DNA of 34,555 bases from Lachnospiraceae bacterium. Its GTDB lineage: Bacteria > Bacillota > Clostridia > Lachnospirales > Lachnospiraceae. The translations under genes were made by a program, and so were the position numbers. The notes beneath the pieces are model-generated. The model was given only the letters and a program-made list of their open reading frames with translations. It was not told the origin of the DNA and ran no database searches. Below are positions 1-7,058 of the stretch, piece after piece. The stretch spans positions 1 through 34,555 of the forward strand of contig JAQYIU010000038.1 in the NCBI GenBank assembly GCA_028721415.1, written 5' to 3'. Every line of letters begins with the position of its first letter. Within the stretch, counting starts at the first letter, position 1.

Positions 1-234
1 ATCACGATTAAAGAGTTTGATTTGCTCTATTACTTTATGAGAAACAAGCATGCGATCCAGAGCCGGGATCAGATTATCACTGCCGTATGGGGGATCAACT
101 ACGAAGGAAGTGACCGGGTTGTGGATTCCCTTGTCAAAAAGCTGCGCCTTAAGCTGAAAAAGGCCTCAAATTATATTCACACTGCCTATGGCATGGGGTA
201 TTATTTTGAGCTGCCTTTGAAAGAAACCGCATAA
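1..234 (+). CDS. OmpR/PhoB-type response regulator, C-terminal DNA-binding domain (5' partial)
   Basis: The frame is open from the first base of the window, so the gene begins upstream; 77 codons remain before a TAA stop. The residues match the end of an OmpR/PhoB winged-helix effector domain: ITIKEFDLL, then SRDQII..VW, the recognition-helix region RVVDSLVKKLRLKL, and the wing YIHTAYGMGYYF. Proteins of this family bind direct-repeat operators once their N-terminal receiver domain (not in the window) is phosphorylated by a partner histidine kinase. The kinase is not seen downstream, so it would have to lie upstream or elsewhere. The family is clear; the target genes cannot be inferred, although the small membrane protein at 358-603 is the nearest candidate. 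Confidence 0.9.
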   Translation: MTIKEFDLLYYFMRNKHAIQSRDQIITAVWGINYEGSDRVVDSLVKKLRLKLKKASNYIHTAYGMGYYFELPLKETA

Positions 235-300
235 ATTTCACCTGAATTTTACATAGGGTGCTCTTTCGATTTTACACAACTGTGATAGGTTATAGTTATC

Positions 301-329
301 TTGATTGGGATAAATGAAAATCATACAGT
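301..329 (+). promoter_or_regulatory. Possible promoter with dyad for the 81-aa membrane protein
   Basis: TTGATT (301-306) and TACAGT (324-329) are 17 bp apart. The -10 overlaps a dyad, TACAG-TTCG-CTGTA (324-337), which could be an operator or a small RNA hairpin. A second possible pair (TTTACA 271-276, TATAGT 291-296) has too short a spacer. The match is only moderate. Confidence 0.3.
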
Positions 330-357
330 TCGCTGTAATATAGAAAGAGGGATGTAT

Positions 358-603
358 ATGACCATTATTTATGAGATGGCAAAAAAACTCCATGCAAGAA
401 TCGGCTTAAAAGAAACTTCCGTATTTCTTTTTATCAATACGGTTTTCTGGACATTTCTGGCATTTCTTGTGGGAATGATCATCTGTCGAATGATTTTCGG
501 AACTTGGGAGATAAGCGGAATCGTGCTATTCTGTATCGTCGGATATGCAGCAGTGATTCTGGGATTCTTTGGTGGAGCCATATACTTGTATCAGAAGAAT
601 TAG
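358..603 (+). CDS. Small uncharacterised membrane protein (81 aa)
   Basis: The start is placed at ATG 358 because an AAAGAGGG ribosome binding site sits six bases upstream; ATG 352 lies too close to it. The protein has a short charged amphipathic N-terminus (about residues 1-23) and two hydrophobic helices (about 24-45 and 52-76) around a short polar turn, ending in a Lys-Asn tail. No enzyme motif is visible and I do not recognise the family. It follows the response regulator by 123 bases with its own candidate promoter and is closed by a strong hairpin terminator. It could be a small stress or immunity-type membrane protein, but nothing in the sequence decides this. Confidence 0.65.
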   Translation: MTIIYEMAKKLHARIGLKETSVFLFINTVFWTFLAFLVGMIICRMIFGTWEISGIVLFCIVGYAAVILGFFGGAIYLYQKN

Positions 604-612
604 AATAAAAAT

Positions 613-656
613 AAAAAAACAATGCCCCTTCCTCGGGTTGAGGAAGGGGTGTTTTG
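613..656. terminator. Bidirectional rho-independent terminator
   Basis: A perfect 10-bp stem (CCCCTTCCTC 625-634 with GAGGAAGGGG 640-649) has a 5-base loop. It is flanked by an A-rich tract on the left (613-619) and GTTTT on the right, so it can end transcripts from both the rightward small membrane gene and the leftward peptide gene. Confidence 0.85.
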
Positions 657-670
657 CGTAAAGAATAAGA

Positions 671-928
671 TTAAGTTACATTAATCCAGTATGGATCAAC
701 CCAGTATCCTCTGGTAGCATTCCATCGTCTTTTTTGAATCGTGCCATCATCTAAAGTTCGGTACCTCCAGACGATTTCATCGACCTGCGGATCCACGGTC
801 GGGATTTCCGCAGCTTGCACCTTAACCGGGGCTGCTGCCATCGGCATCGCGCTGATTGGATTGACAAGCACTGTGGCAATCAGAAGCCCTCCACTCACTA
901 AGAAACGTTTGATTTTTTTGTTCAACAT
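671..928 (-). CDS. Small secreted Trp/Tyr/Arg-rich peptide precursor (85 aa)
   Basis: A perfect GGAGGCGG ribosome binding site precedes ATG 928. Residues 1-40 form a typical Gram-positive signal peptide: MLNKKIKRF, a hydrophobic core, then Ala-rich VKVQA-AE as the likely signal peptidase I site. The mature part is only about 45 residues and very aromatic and basic: EIVWRYRTLDDG, QKRRWNATRGYW, VDPYWINV. It contains no Cys, so it is neither a lanthipeptide nor a disulfide peptide. It lies 30 bases behind the M56 metallopeptidase gene on the same strand and is probably cotranscribed with it, suggesting a link to that signalling system as signal, substrate or output. I recall similar short WRYR/RRW/YW peptides in Lachnospiraceae but no established function. 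Confidence 0.75.
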   Translation of the reverse strand: MLNKKIKRFLVSGGLLIATVLVNPISAMPMAAAPVKVQAAEIPTVDPQVDEIVWRYRTLDDGTIQKRRWNATRGYWVDPYWINVT

Positions 929-958
929 AGTACCGCCTCCTTTATGATTTTAATTGAA

Positions 959-2143
959 TCATTTAAGTGTTTGAAGCCACTCAAGGATCGTTGAAAACAG
1001 TCCGCTGTTATCGGAATAAGTTTTGATCGGATAAAGATCATACATTCCGGCATCCACTTCTTCTTTAGGGATCGGGATAGCTGTTCCGGAATAGTAGAAG
1101 AGATAGGAACCATCTTCTTGCTCCTCTAAATAAGCATTATCATTTGTTGCTACATCTGTAATTCGGTTTCCCCACATTTCATTGGATGGAGTATCATAAT
1201 ATGTCTGCAATATAAAATAATAGGAACAAAACATCCATGTTATGGCTATTGCCAGTATCACCACTTTCGGCATGATTCCGGTTCTGCTTTTTTCTGTCCG
1301 GTTTAACAGAAGGCGAAACCTCTGGAGGGTGGAACTGCTGTTTGTATTCTCAGCGAATCCGATGGTGGTCAGAGAACTTTCCACAGAGGAATCCTGCATC
1401 CGCTCCACGTTATCCCGGAGAATCTGGAGATAATCCACCACTTCCCACTCATTGAGATCCTTTGCCAGCTGCTTATCACATTGGAATTCAATCAGTTCAT
1501 TGGCTTCCTGTCTCAGCACATAGATGAATGGATTCCACCAAAAGATCACATATAATACGTTGAAAAAGAGCTTCCTCCAGATGTCCTTCCGCTTGTAATG
1601 GGTGTATTCATGTAAAAGAATATAACGCAGCTCCTGTTCGGAATAGTCCACCGCCGGAAGATATATGACCGGATGGGAGAATCCCGTTAAAATTGCCACT
1701 ATAATGTTAGGCGAAATCCTGATATCTATCTTACCCGAAGGATCCAGTTCCCTTAAGACTTCAAGGGCCAGCGGACCTGCCGGCTGATAGTTGGCCAGGA
1801 TGGCGCGTTCCGTTTTCAGCGTCTGCCGGAATAATCGAAGAAACACCACGACACTGCCGAGAACCCAGATTCCCAAAATCACGTATATCGTCCATTCAGG
1901 AAATGTGAGGGTGAAGAATGGATTCAGCAGGTGATTGTATATGAACGTGTTATGTATAATATATTGAAAATTCGGAATCTCGACCGGTATAAACATTCTG
2001 ATGATACAGCAAAAGAAAAGAACGACCAGAGAAAATGTTCCGTACCTGGCAAGAAAGTTCTTTCTTGTCCGAAGAAACAATATGACTAATGCCATAAGAC
2101 CACAGTTGATGAATGTCCAAATTAAGGAATAAATTGATATCAT
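959..2143 (-). CDS. M56 family (BlaR1/MecR1-like) membrane metallopeptidase
   Basis: This 394-aa protein has hydrophobic segments at about residues 3-23, 37-55, 82-104 and 189-205, and another near 289-312. The zinc site is HEYTH (178-182), with a likely third ligand in ELIEFQCD (E219). This is the layout of BlaR1/MecR1, whose peptidase domain is activated by an extracellular signal and leads to cleavage of a BlaI-type repressor. Unlike true BlaR1, the C-terminus has no penicillin-binding sensor domain: only about 80 residues follow the last membrane helix. The sensed ligand is therefore unlikely to be a beta-lactam bound in the classical way. An SD (GGAGAAGG) precedes ATG 2143. The BlaI-like gene lies upstream on the same strand across an AT-rich gap; the secreted peptide follows 30 bases downstream. 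Confidence 0.9.
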   Translation of the reverse strand: MISIYSLIWTFINCGLMALVILFLRTRKNFLARYGTFSLVVLFFCCIIRMFIPVEIPNFQYIIHNTFIYNHLLNPFFTLTFPEWTIYVILGIWVLGSVVVFLRLFRQTLKTERAILANYQPAGPLALEVLRELDPSGKIDIRISPNIIVAILTGFSHPVIYLPAVDYSEQELRYILLHEYTHYKRKDIWRKLFFNVLYVIFWWNPFIYVLRQEANELIEFQCDKQLAKDLNEWEVVDYLQILRDNVERMQDSSVESSLTTIGFAENTNSSSTLQRFRLLLNRTEKSRTGIMPKVVILAIAITWMFCSYYFILQTYYDTPSNEMWGNRITDVATNDNAYLEEQEDGSYLFYYSGTAIPIPKEEVDAGMYDLYPIKTYSDNSGLFSTILEWLQTLK

Positions 2144-2153
2144 TTGCCTTCTC

Positions 2154-2264
2154 CTATATGTTATTCAGTATCTTTTCTATATTTTCAGAAATCCAGCCGG
2201 TCTGAAGTGCTTCATCCACAATCCCATTATCCCAATTATTCAGTTGTGTATTAATATATTGCAA
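2154..2264 (-). pseudogene. Possible 3' remnant of a gene upstream of the M56 peptidase
   Basis: A frame of 36 sense codons ends in TAG at 2154-2156, exactly at the ribosome binding site of the M56 gene. It contains the protein-like stretch NNWDNGIVDEALQTGWISEN and is closed upstream by an in-frame TAA at 2277-2279. It has no ATG (only TTG 2264) and no clear SD. The position fits the tail of a gene once translationally coupled to the peptidase and since mostly lost. It could equally be a chance frame. Confidence 0.25.
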
Positions 2265-2550
2265 TATACTTTTATATTACATATAATACTATATATTAAC
2301 TGATAATTCAATAAAAAATATAAAATATTTGAATATTTTTGTAAGGATATATGGTGATATCGCATGTGAAAACATAGAAAGAGTAATATCATGTCGTTTT
2401 TATAATAAAATCATATGTAAGAATTTGCAAGTAAAATAGGGGGAAAAATAGAAAATAAATGAGTACAATAGATTTGGAAAATATATTATTTTTATATAAA
2501 TTATAAGTGAAGATTGTATGAAAAAAGAAAAAAGATTTTAAAATAAAAAA
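2265..2550. other. AT-rich stretch without a gene
   Basis: These 286 bases between the BlaI-like stop and the possible remnant are strikingly A+T-rich, with runs such as AATAAAAAATATAAAATATTT. They hold no open frame with a ribosome binding site and no clear hairpin terminator. They may be decayed coding DNA or a promoter region for the peptidase gene; no convincing -35/-10 pair was found. Confidence 0.5.
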
Positions 2551-2982
2551 TTAGATATTGTCAGATGGGTCAGAATCCGCATTCTCCTGTTTCTTAAGCT
2601 GTTTTTTTCGGGCATCCAGCATCTCGGATAATTCGTCAATCAGACCGCTATCCATTTCTTCTTCCAGGAGGGCTGTGAAGACCTGTGATAATGTTCGGGA
2701 AGTACTCTTCTGTTGGTCAGTAACCTGTAATAGATTCCATTGTTCTCTGGTCATTGTAGGTTCAAAAGCCCGGGCATAGTTTTTGGTGGTTTTTTTGAAG
2801 CATGCCACATGAATCATCTCTTTTTTCAGCAGTGAGGTGATCATGATATGGATATAACTCGGTTTCCATGTTCTGTCCTTCGAGAGATGGACGATTTCGG
2901 TAGAGGTGAGGGGAGTCTCCTGATCCCATAGTAAATCCAATACCTGTTTTTCGCTGTCGGTTAATTTAACTAGTTTTTGCAT
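2551..2982 (-). CDS. BlaI/MecI-family winged-helix transcriptional repressor
   Basis: The protein is 143 aa when started at ATG 2982, which has AGAGGAA ten bases upstream; a longer frame to 3033 lacks a ribosome binding site. The N-terminus MQKLVKLTDSEKQVLDLLW is the BlaI opening (the L..aE..iM.ilW pattern), followed by the TSTEIV helix-turn-helix and the TWKPSYIHIMITSLLKK recognition segment. The C-terminal part (LLEEEMDSGLIDELSEML) resembles the dimerisation helices that M56 peptidases target. The tail is Lys-rich, then acidic. It should repress its own operon and perhaps the peptidase and peptide genes. Some 400 bases separate it from the M56 gene, wider than the tight coupling usual for blaI-blaR1. 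Confidence 0.9.
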   Translation of the reverse strand: MQKLVKLTDSEKQVLDLLWDQETPLTSTEIVHLSKDRTWKPSYIHIMITSLLKKEMIHVACFKKTTKNYARAFEPTMTREQWNLLQVTDQQKSTSRTLSQVFTALLEEEMDSGLIDELSEMLDARKKQLKKQENADSDPSDNI

Positions 2983-3044
2983 ATTTAATTCATTCCTCTC
3001 TATGAGTACAAAAATGGGATAAATTTGTCTCACATTTTAATACA

Positions 3045-3073
3045 ATAATATAATATTATCAACTTTTTTGCAA
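3045..3073 (-). promoter_or_regulatory. Candidate promoter of the BlaI-like gene
   Basis: Read leftwards, TTGCAA (3068-3073) and TATTAT (3045-3050) are 17 bp apart, about 60 bases before the start codon. The region is very AT-rich, which lowers specificity. No classical TACA/TGTA BlaI dyad overlaps it. Confidence 0.4.
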
Positions 3074-3107
3074 TCACAAAAATCTGTTATATTTAAGAAG
3101 TTTTCCC

Positions 3108-3135
3108 TTTACATCCCCTTGTTTTATGATATAAT
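3108..3135 (+). promoter_or_regulatory. Promoter of the riboswitch-cbiQOMN transcript
   Basis: TTTACA (3108-3113) and a consensus TATAAT (3130-3135) have a 16-bp spacer and lie just upstream of the cobalamin riboswitch. Transcription would start near 3142, giving a leader of about 530 bases. A TTAC-N6-GTAA dyad (3138-3151) covers the predicted start point. Confidence 0.7.
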
Positions 3136-3189
3136 TATTACAATGACGTAAGAATTTTGTCAGATTTGAATTTTATATAGTGTAGTTTT

Positions 3190-3385
3190 ATTTTAGGAAA
3201 TCAACACAGCCATATGAATTTCGCAAGAATTAATAGAGAAACCGGTGAGAGTCCGGTACGATCCCGTCACTGTGAGGTGGAGTTCTTCTGTATATGTCAC
3301 TGATGTATGTTGGGAAGACGCAGAAGAATGAGGAAGCCGAGTCAGGAGAACTGTTCATATGGAGACGACAACAGGCGTTACGGTA
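3190..3385 (+). ncRNA. Cobalamin (B12) riboswitch
   Basis: The conserved core is present: ACCGGTGAGAGTCCGGTACG at 3241-3260, followed by ATCCCGTCACTGTGA, then the B12 box AGCCGAGTCAGGAGAACTG (3335-3353). The arms CCATATGAA (3210-3218) and TTCATATGG (3354-3362) pair perfectly and enclose the core. TTCTTCTG (3283-3290) pairs with CAGAAGAA (3321-3328) as an internal stem. Such RNAs bind adenosyl- or related cobalamins and switch off the downstream genes. Here a terminator at 3487-3522 and the cobalt transporter genes follow, which is a classic target. The exact outer boundaries are approximate. Confidence 0.93.
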
Positions 3386-3486
3386 GATGATGTCTGTGAT
3401 TTATTTATGTCTATATTTCAGGCCGATACTCATCCGGCCGATGTTTGAGAAGATATTCTGTGTTATAAGTTCTACTTAATTACAGT

Positions 3487-3522
3487 CTGCTATCTACATA
3501 GGATATATAGCAGGGTCTTTTT
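3487..3522 (+). terminator. Riboswitch-controlled intrinsic terminator (expression platform)
   Basis: CTGCTAT (3487-3493) pairs with ATAGCAG (3507-3513) and is followed by GGTCTTTTT. It lies between the aptamer and cbiQ, so it is the likely switching element: formed when cobalamin is bound, prevented otherwise. A GGCCG/CGGCC-type hairpin at about 3421-3438 lies between them and could take part in the alternative fold. Confidence 0.65.
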
Positions 3523-3675
3523 AACTTCAATTTTCTATTATATCCACTGAATTTACAATAACATATAGGTGCTAAGTCATGGAAGAGCAGTTTGTGTTCT
3601 CATATGACTTCTTTTGAGTACTTACAATAATACTATAAGAATCGGTTCGTATCAGAATACCGGGGGAGGTTTGTC

Positions 3676-4566
3676 ATGAACCAGATTATGATTGGACTGC
3701 TGCTTGTGATGGCAGCAGGTATGTTTGCTCACGGCCTTTGGAAGAGCAGAAAGCATCATCATCACTATCAGGGCATCGGACATAAACATGGTGGTTCTGT
3801 TTTGTCTGTGGATTATTATGCCTACGCTTCTCATATGAGAAAATGGAATGCGACATTCAAGGTCATTTTTTCCATGATCTGTCTGTTGCTCTGCCTGATT
3901 TTTAATAATATTTATGTATCTTTGGCAGTGATACTGATCATGGGGTATATGGCAGTGGTCATCGGCGGTCTGGAATTTGATCATTATATTTCGATGATGA
4001 TGATACCGATTGTATTTCTGTTGTTTGGAAGTGCCGCCATTGCAGTGGGATTTTCCTGGGATCCTATAGGGGAATATAACCTTAGTGTGTTTGGGTTGTT
4101 TTACATTTATTGTTCGAAAGCCAGTTTATGGAAAGCTGCCGGTCTGATTTTTAAAGCTTTGGGAGCGGTCAGTGCCCTTTATATGATGACATTGACAACT
4201 CCGCTCAGCGAGCTTATCGTGGTGCTTCGAAAGGCACATTTGCCGAAAGTCATCATTGAATTGATGAATATGATCTACCGATATATTTTTATCATGCTGG
4301 ATACCCATAGTCGGATGAAGAATTCAGCAGAGTCACGGCTTGGTTACGTGGATTTTCGAACCTCCTGTTATTCTTTTGGACAGGTGGCCAGCAATCTGCT
4401 GATCGTGTCCTTAAAAAGAGGAACAGATTACTATAATGCACTGGAATCCAGATGTTATAACGGAGATCTTATGTTTCTGGAAGAAGAAAAACCAATGAAA
4501 AAAACGCAGGTGGTAGGTGCGGCAGCCGTTGTGGCATTGTTGATCGTGATAAAACTTGGAGCCTGA
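3676..4566 (+). CDS. cbiQ: Cobalt ECF transporter T component CbiQ
   Basis: This 296-aa membrane protein is the transmembrane coupling subunit that links the CbiMN substrate unit to the CbiO ATPase. The family part starts at about residue 43 (SVDYYAYASHMRKWN), followed by several hydrophobic helices (about 60-100, 105-125, 150-175) and the cytoplasmic coupling region with Arg-rich helices (LIVVLRKAHLP, GYVDFRTSC, SRCYNG). Before that is an unusual extension: a hydrophobic helix (about 3-19) and a His cluster (H27-H30, H36, H38). The SD GGGGGAGG precedes ATG 3676. It is first in the riboswitch-controlled operon, whereas most cobalt operons start with cbiM. Confidence 0.92.
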   Translation: MNQIMIGLLLVMAAGMFAHGLWKSRKHHHHYQGIGHKHGGSVLSVDYYAYASHMRKWNATFKVIFSMICLLLCLIFNNIYVSLAVILIMGYMAVVIGGLEFDHYISMMMIPIVFLLFGSAAIAVGFSWDPIGEYNLSVFGLFYIYCSKASLWKAAGLIFKALGAVSALYMMTLTTPLSELIVVLRKAHLPKVIIELMNMIYRYIFIMLDTHSRMKNSAESRLGYVDFRTSCYSFGQVASNLLIVSLKRGTDYYNALESRCYNGDLMFLEEEKPMKKTQVVGAAAVVALLIVIKLGA

Positions 4567-4594
4567 TTATCAAAACAAGGGGGCGGAAGAGAGG

Positions 4595-5452
4595 ATGGAA
4601 ACTTCTGTTGTTAGAGAACAGCCGATTTTGAAGGTTGAGAATATACATTTTACATATAATGGAGAGAAGAAAGCCCTGGATGGGGTGAATCTTGATATAT
4701 ATGAGGGAGAGAGGATTGCGGTACTCGGTTCTAATGGAGCGGGCAAATCAACGTTCTTCCTGAATATCAACGGGGTGCTGAAATCAGAAGAAGGGCAGAT
4801 TTTTTACCGGGGAGAGAAGATTACCAAAAAGAATCTGAATCATTTAAGAAAAAATGTAGGGATTGTATTTCAGGATGCCGATAATCAGATCATTGCATCT
4901 ACAGTCATGGCAGAAGTGTCTTTTGGACCGATGAATCTGAAGCTGCCGCGAGAAGAGGTGGTCAGAAGGGTGGACAAGGCACTGGAATACATGAATATCA
5001 GTGATTTTAAGGAAAGGCCACCCCACTACTTAAGTGGCGGTGAAAAAAAGAGAGTCAGCATTGCAGATATCATTGCCATGGAATCAGAGATTATCATTTT
5101 TGATGAGCCGACGGCAGCTCTGGATCCCCAGAATGCGGCGATGCTGGAAGAAGTACTTGCTAAAATGGGAAAAGAAGGACGAACCCTTCTGATTTCTACC
5201 CATGATGTAGATTTCGCCTATCGATGGGCGGAGAGAGTGATCGTATTTTGTGATGGCAAGATCATTGCGGATGATACGCCGTTAAATGTTTTTAAGCAGG
5301 AAGATATCTTGGAGAGAGCAAATCTGAAGCATCCGATGATGTTTGATATTTATGATATTCTGAAAGAGAATCATGTGGTTCCCGATGAGGAAAGGTATCC
5401 GAAGAATATCAGTGAATTCAGAAATCTGATCGGTCAGATTCAGAGCCAGTAG
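4595..5452 (+). CDS. cbiO: Cobalt ECF transporter ATP-binding protein CbiO
   Basis: A cytoplasmic ABC ATPase that powers cobalt uptake. Starting at ATG 4595 (286 codons including stop), it shows Walker A GSNGAGKST (45-53), Q-loop VFQD (Q93), signature LSGGEKKR (146-153), Walker B IIIFDEP (167-172 region) and the switch-His STHD. The sequence DADNQI after the Q-loop and the C-terminal extension of about 50 residues are usual for ECF ATPases. A TTG at 4556 in the same frame would overlap cbiQ but lacks a ribosome binding site; the purine-rich GGGGGCGGAAGAGAGG precedes the chosen ATG. The gap to cbiQ is 28 bases. ECF modules may form CbiO homodimers, which fits the single ATPase gene. Confidence 0.93.
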   Translation: METSVVREQPILKVENIHFTYNGEKKALDGVNLDIYEGERIAVLGSNGAGKSTFFLNINGVLKSEEGQIFYRGEKITKKNLNHLRKNVGIVFQDADNQIIASTVMAEVSFGPMNLKLPREEVVRRVDKALEYMNISDFKERPPHYLSGGEKKRVSIADIIAMESEIIIFDEPTAALDPQNAAMLEEVLAKMGKEGRTLLISTHDVDFAYRWAERVIVFCDGKIIADDTPLNVFKQEDILERANLKHPMMFDIYDILKENHVVPDEERYPKNISEFRNLIGQIQSQ

Positions 5453-5628
5453 ATTGAAAACAACTCGACGAAATAGAACATTTTTTCGTTTTTATTTACG
5501 AATATATATATGTACATGCAACAAGGGTCCCGATTCCGGATAACTGGTGCCTGATTTGAGCATGTATCTCCATATATTATGATATATACATACAGCTGTA
5601 ATTAAAAAGAAAATTTGGGAGGCATAAA

Positions 5629-6363
5629 ATGTTAAAGAAAAAAGAAAAATTATCGATTCTCGCTGCTGCCTTATTGATGATATTTGCAGTAGCACCTGTT
5701 TCCAATGCGATGCATGTTATGGAGGGATTTCTTCCGGTGAGTCATTGTATTCTCTGGATTGTCATCTGCATTCCATTTCTGGTAATCGGTGTATTAAATA
5801 TTAAAAAATTATTGGATAACAATCGGAAAACCCTGACAATTCTGGCATTGACCGGTGCGTTTGTATTTGTATTATCTTCTCTGAAGATTCCATCCGTAAC
5901 CGGAAGCTGTTCCCATATGACAGGAACAGGCCTCGGTGCTATGTTATTCGGACCATGTATCACAAGTATTCTGGGTATCATCGTACTGGTATTCCAGGCT
6001 ATCCTTCTTGCCCATGGTGGCCTGACCACACTGGGAGCTAACTGTTTTTCCATGGCTATTGCAGGGCCGATTCTTTCTTATCTTATTTACAAAGCTCTGA
6101 AAAAAGCAAATGTGAATAAAAAAGTTACTGTTTTCCTTGCAGCTTGTCTGGGAGACCTGTTTACATACTGCGTGACAAGTTTTGAACTGGCAATTGCTTA
6201 TCCTTCTGAAGTTGGAGGAATCGGTGCTTCCATGGTGAAGTTCCTCGGAGTATTTGCCACAACTCAGGTGCCCCTGGCAATCATCGAAGGTGTTCTGACG
6301 GTAATTATTGTAATCGGACTGGAAACCTACGCAAAAGATGAACTGAAGAGCTTGAATTTCTAA
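5629..6363 (+). CDS. cbiM: Cobalt ECF transporter S component CbiM
   Basis: This 244-aa integral membrane protein binds Co2+. Residues 1-27 form a cleavable signal sequence ending SNA, and the mature protein would start Met28-His29-Val-Met-Glu-Gly-Phe-Leu-Pro, the hallmark of CbiM/NikM in which the free N-terminal Met-His chelates the metal. A second conserved element, GSCSHMTGTGLGAMLFGP, supplies another metal-binding His. Six or seven hydrophobic helices follow. The SD GGGAGG precedes ATG 5629. A 176-base gap separates it from cbiO, longer than usual; it contains a weak hairpin and an AT-rich segment but no clear second riboswitch. Confidence 0.95.
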   Translation: MLKKKEKLSILAAALLMIFAVAPVSNAMHVMEGFLPVSHCILWIVICIPFLVIGVLNIKKLLDNNRKTLTILALTGAFVFVLSSLKIPSVTGSCSHMTGTGLGAMLFGPCITSILGIIVLVFQAILLAHGGLTTLGANCFSMAIAGPILSYLIYKALKKANVNKKVTVFLAACLGDLFTYCVTSFELAIAYPSEVGGIGASMVKFLGVFATTQVPLAIIEGVLTVIIVIGLETYAKDELKSLNF

Positions 6364-6375
6364 GGAGGGATGGAC

Positions 6376-6711
6376 ATGAGTAAAAATAAAAAGACAGTAA
6401 TTATATTACTGGTTATTGTTGCATTGATGATCGTTGTGCCGTTATTTGCGCTCAAAGGTGCCGAATTCGGAGGATCTGACGATGCCGGAAGTGAAATGAT
6501 CTCTGAGATTCAGGGAGAAGAATACGAACCGTGGTTTACACCGGTACTGGAAACCGCTCTTGGCGGAGAACTGCCAGGAGAGATTGAAAGTCTGATTTTC
6601 TGTGTACAGACCGGAATCGGTGTGGGAATCGTGGCATTTGTCATGGGCCGTCTGGTAGAACGGAAAAAATGGCAGGATAAGCTCGAACAACCCGAAACGA
6701 AAAAAGCATAA
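6376..6711 (+). CDS. cbiN: Cobalt ECF transporter auxiliary component CbiN
   Basis: A small protein (111 aa from ATG 6376) with two membrane helices (about 7-26 and 72-92) around an extracytoplasmic loop containing EYEPWFTPVLE and PGEIESL, typical of CbiN. CbiN works with CbiM to load cobalt; their interaction at the membrane surface is essential for uptake. AAGGAGGG lies seven bases before ATG 6376, which is why it is preferred over ATG 6370. It follows cbiM by 12 bases and ends the operon. A palindromic repeat element starts 13 bases after the stop. Confidence 0.93.
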   Translation: MSKNKKTVIILLVIVALMIVVPLFALKGAEFGGSDDAGSEMISEIQGEEYEPWFTPVLETALGGELPGEIESLIFCVQTGIGVGIVAFVMGRLVERKKWQDKLEQPETKKA

Positions 6712-6724
6712 CTTGAACTGAATA

Positions 6725-6964
6725 AAGCGCAGCTCTAGAAAAAACAAAAAGGAAACCATTCGATTACATTTGTATGACTATGCGCGTACTTTGGTCTTAA
6801 AAGTCTTTCGATTTCGGACACTCTCGTGTCCGTTATGTAAAAGACTTTTCTATCCCTTGTTCGCCGCAATGTCATAACGCCATGTAATTGAATGGTTTCA
6901 TTTTTCATTCCGTTTGTGAAGCTGCGCTTCTTTATCAGAGCGACAAAGCCTACAGGCTTGGAAT
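6725..6964 (+). repeat. Palindromic intergenic element, long copy
   Basis: Nested inverted repeats: an outer AAGCGCAGC (6725-6733) with GCTGCGCTT (6921-6929), and a main stem GAAACCATTCGATTACAT (6752-6769) with ATGTAATTGAATGGTTTC (6882-6899; 17 of 18 pairs). The sequence after the outer arm (TCAGAGCG, CAAAGCC, CAGGCTTGGAAT) is shared with the copy at 18905-19042 in the opposite orientation. This copy carries about 98 extra bases (6783-6880) in the loop, themselves a nested hairpin. No coding frame with a ribosome binding site is present. It is probably a non-autonomous mobile or REP-like element, and also a transcription barrier after cbiN. Confidence 0.75.
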
Positions 6965-7016
6965 GGTGGAAAGTACAGTGAAAGAAAAATAGCGGTTGGC
7001 ATTGGGTGCGGCATAA

Positions 7017-7054
7017 ATGGCAGGGATTTCATGCAATGCATGAATCCCTGCCAT
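7017..7054 (-). terminator. Long hairpin after the LOG-family gene
   Basis: ATGGCAGGGATT (7017-7028) pairs with AATCCCTGCCAT (7043-7054), and the centre TCATGCA-A-TGCATGA continues the pairing to a nearly closed stem of about 18 bp. It begins five bases past the leftward stop codon and is followed, on that strand, by TTTATG. It is a terminator candidate with a weak U-tract. Confidence 0.6.
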
Positions 7055-7058
7055 AGGG

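Noticed and set aside
3033-3033. The longer BlaI-like start with 17 extra residues
   Set aside because: The upstream start lacks a ribosome binding site, while ATG 2982 has one and gives the normal family N-terminus.
5453-5628. A second cobalamin riboswitch before cbiM
   Set aside because: CCGATTCCGGATAACTGG looked suggestive, but the B12 box and the ACCGGTG core are absent.
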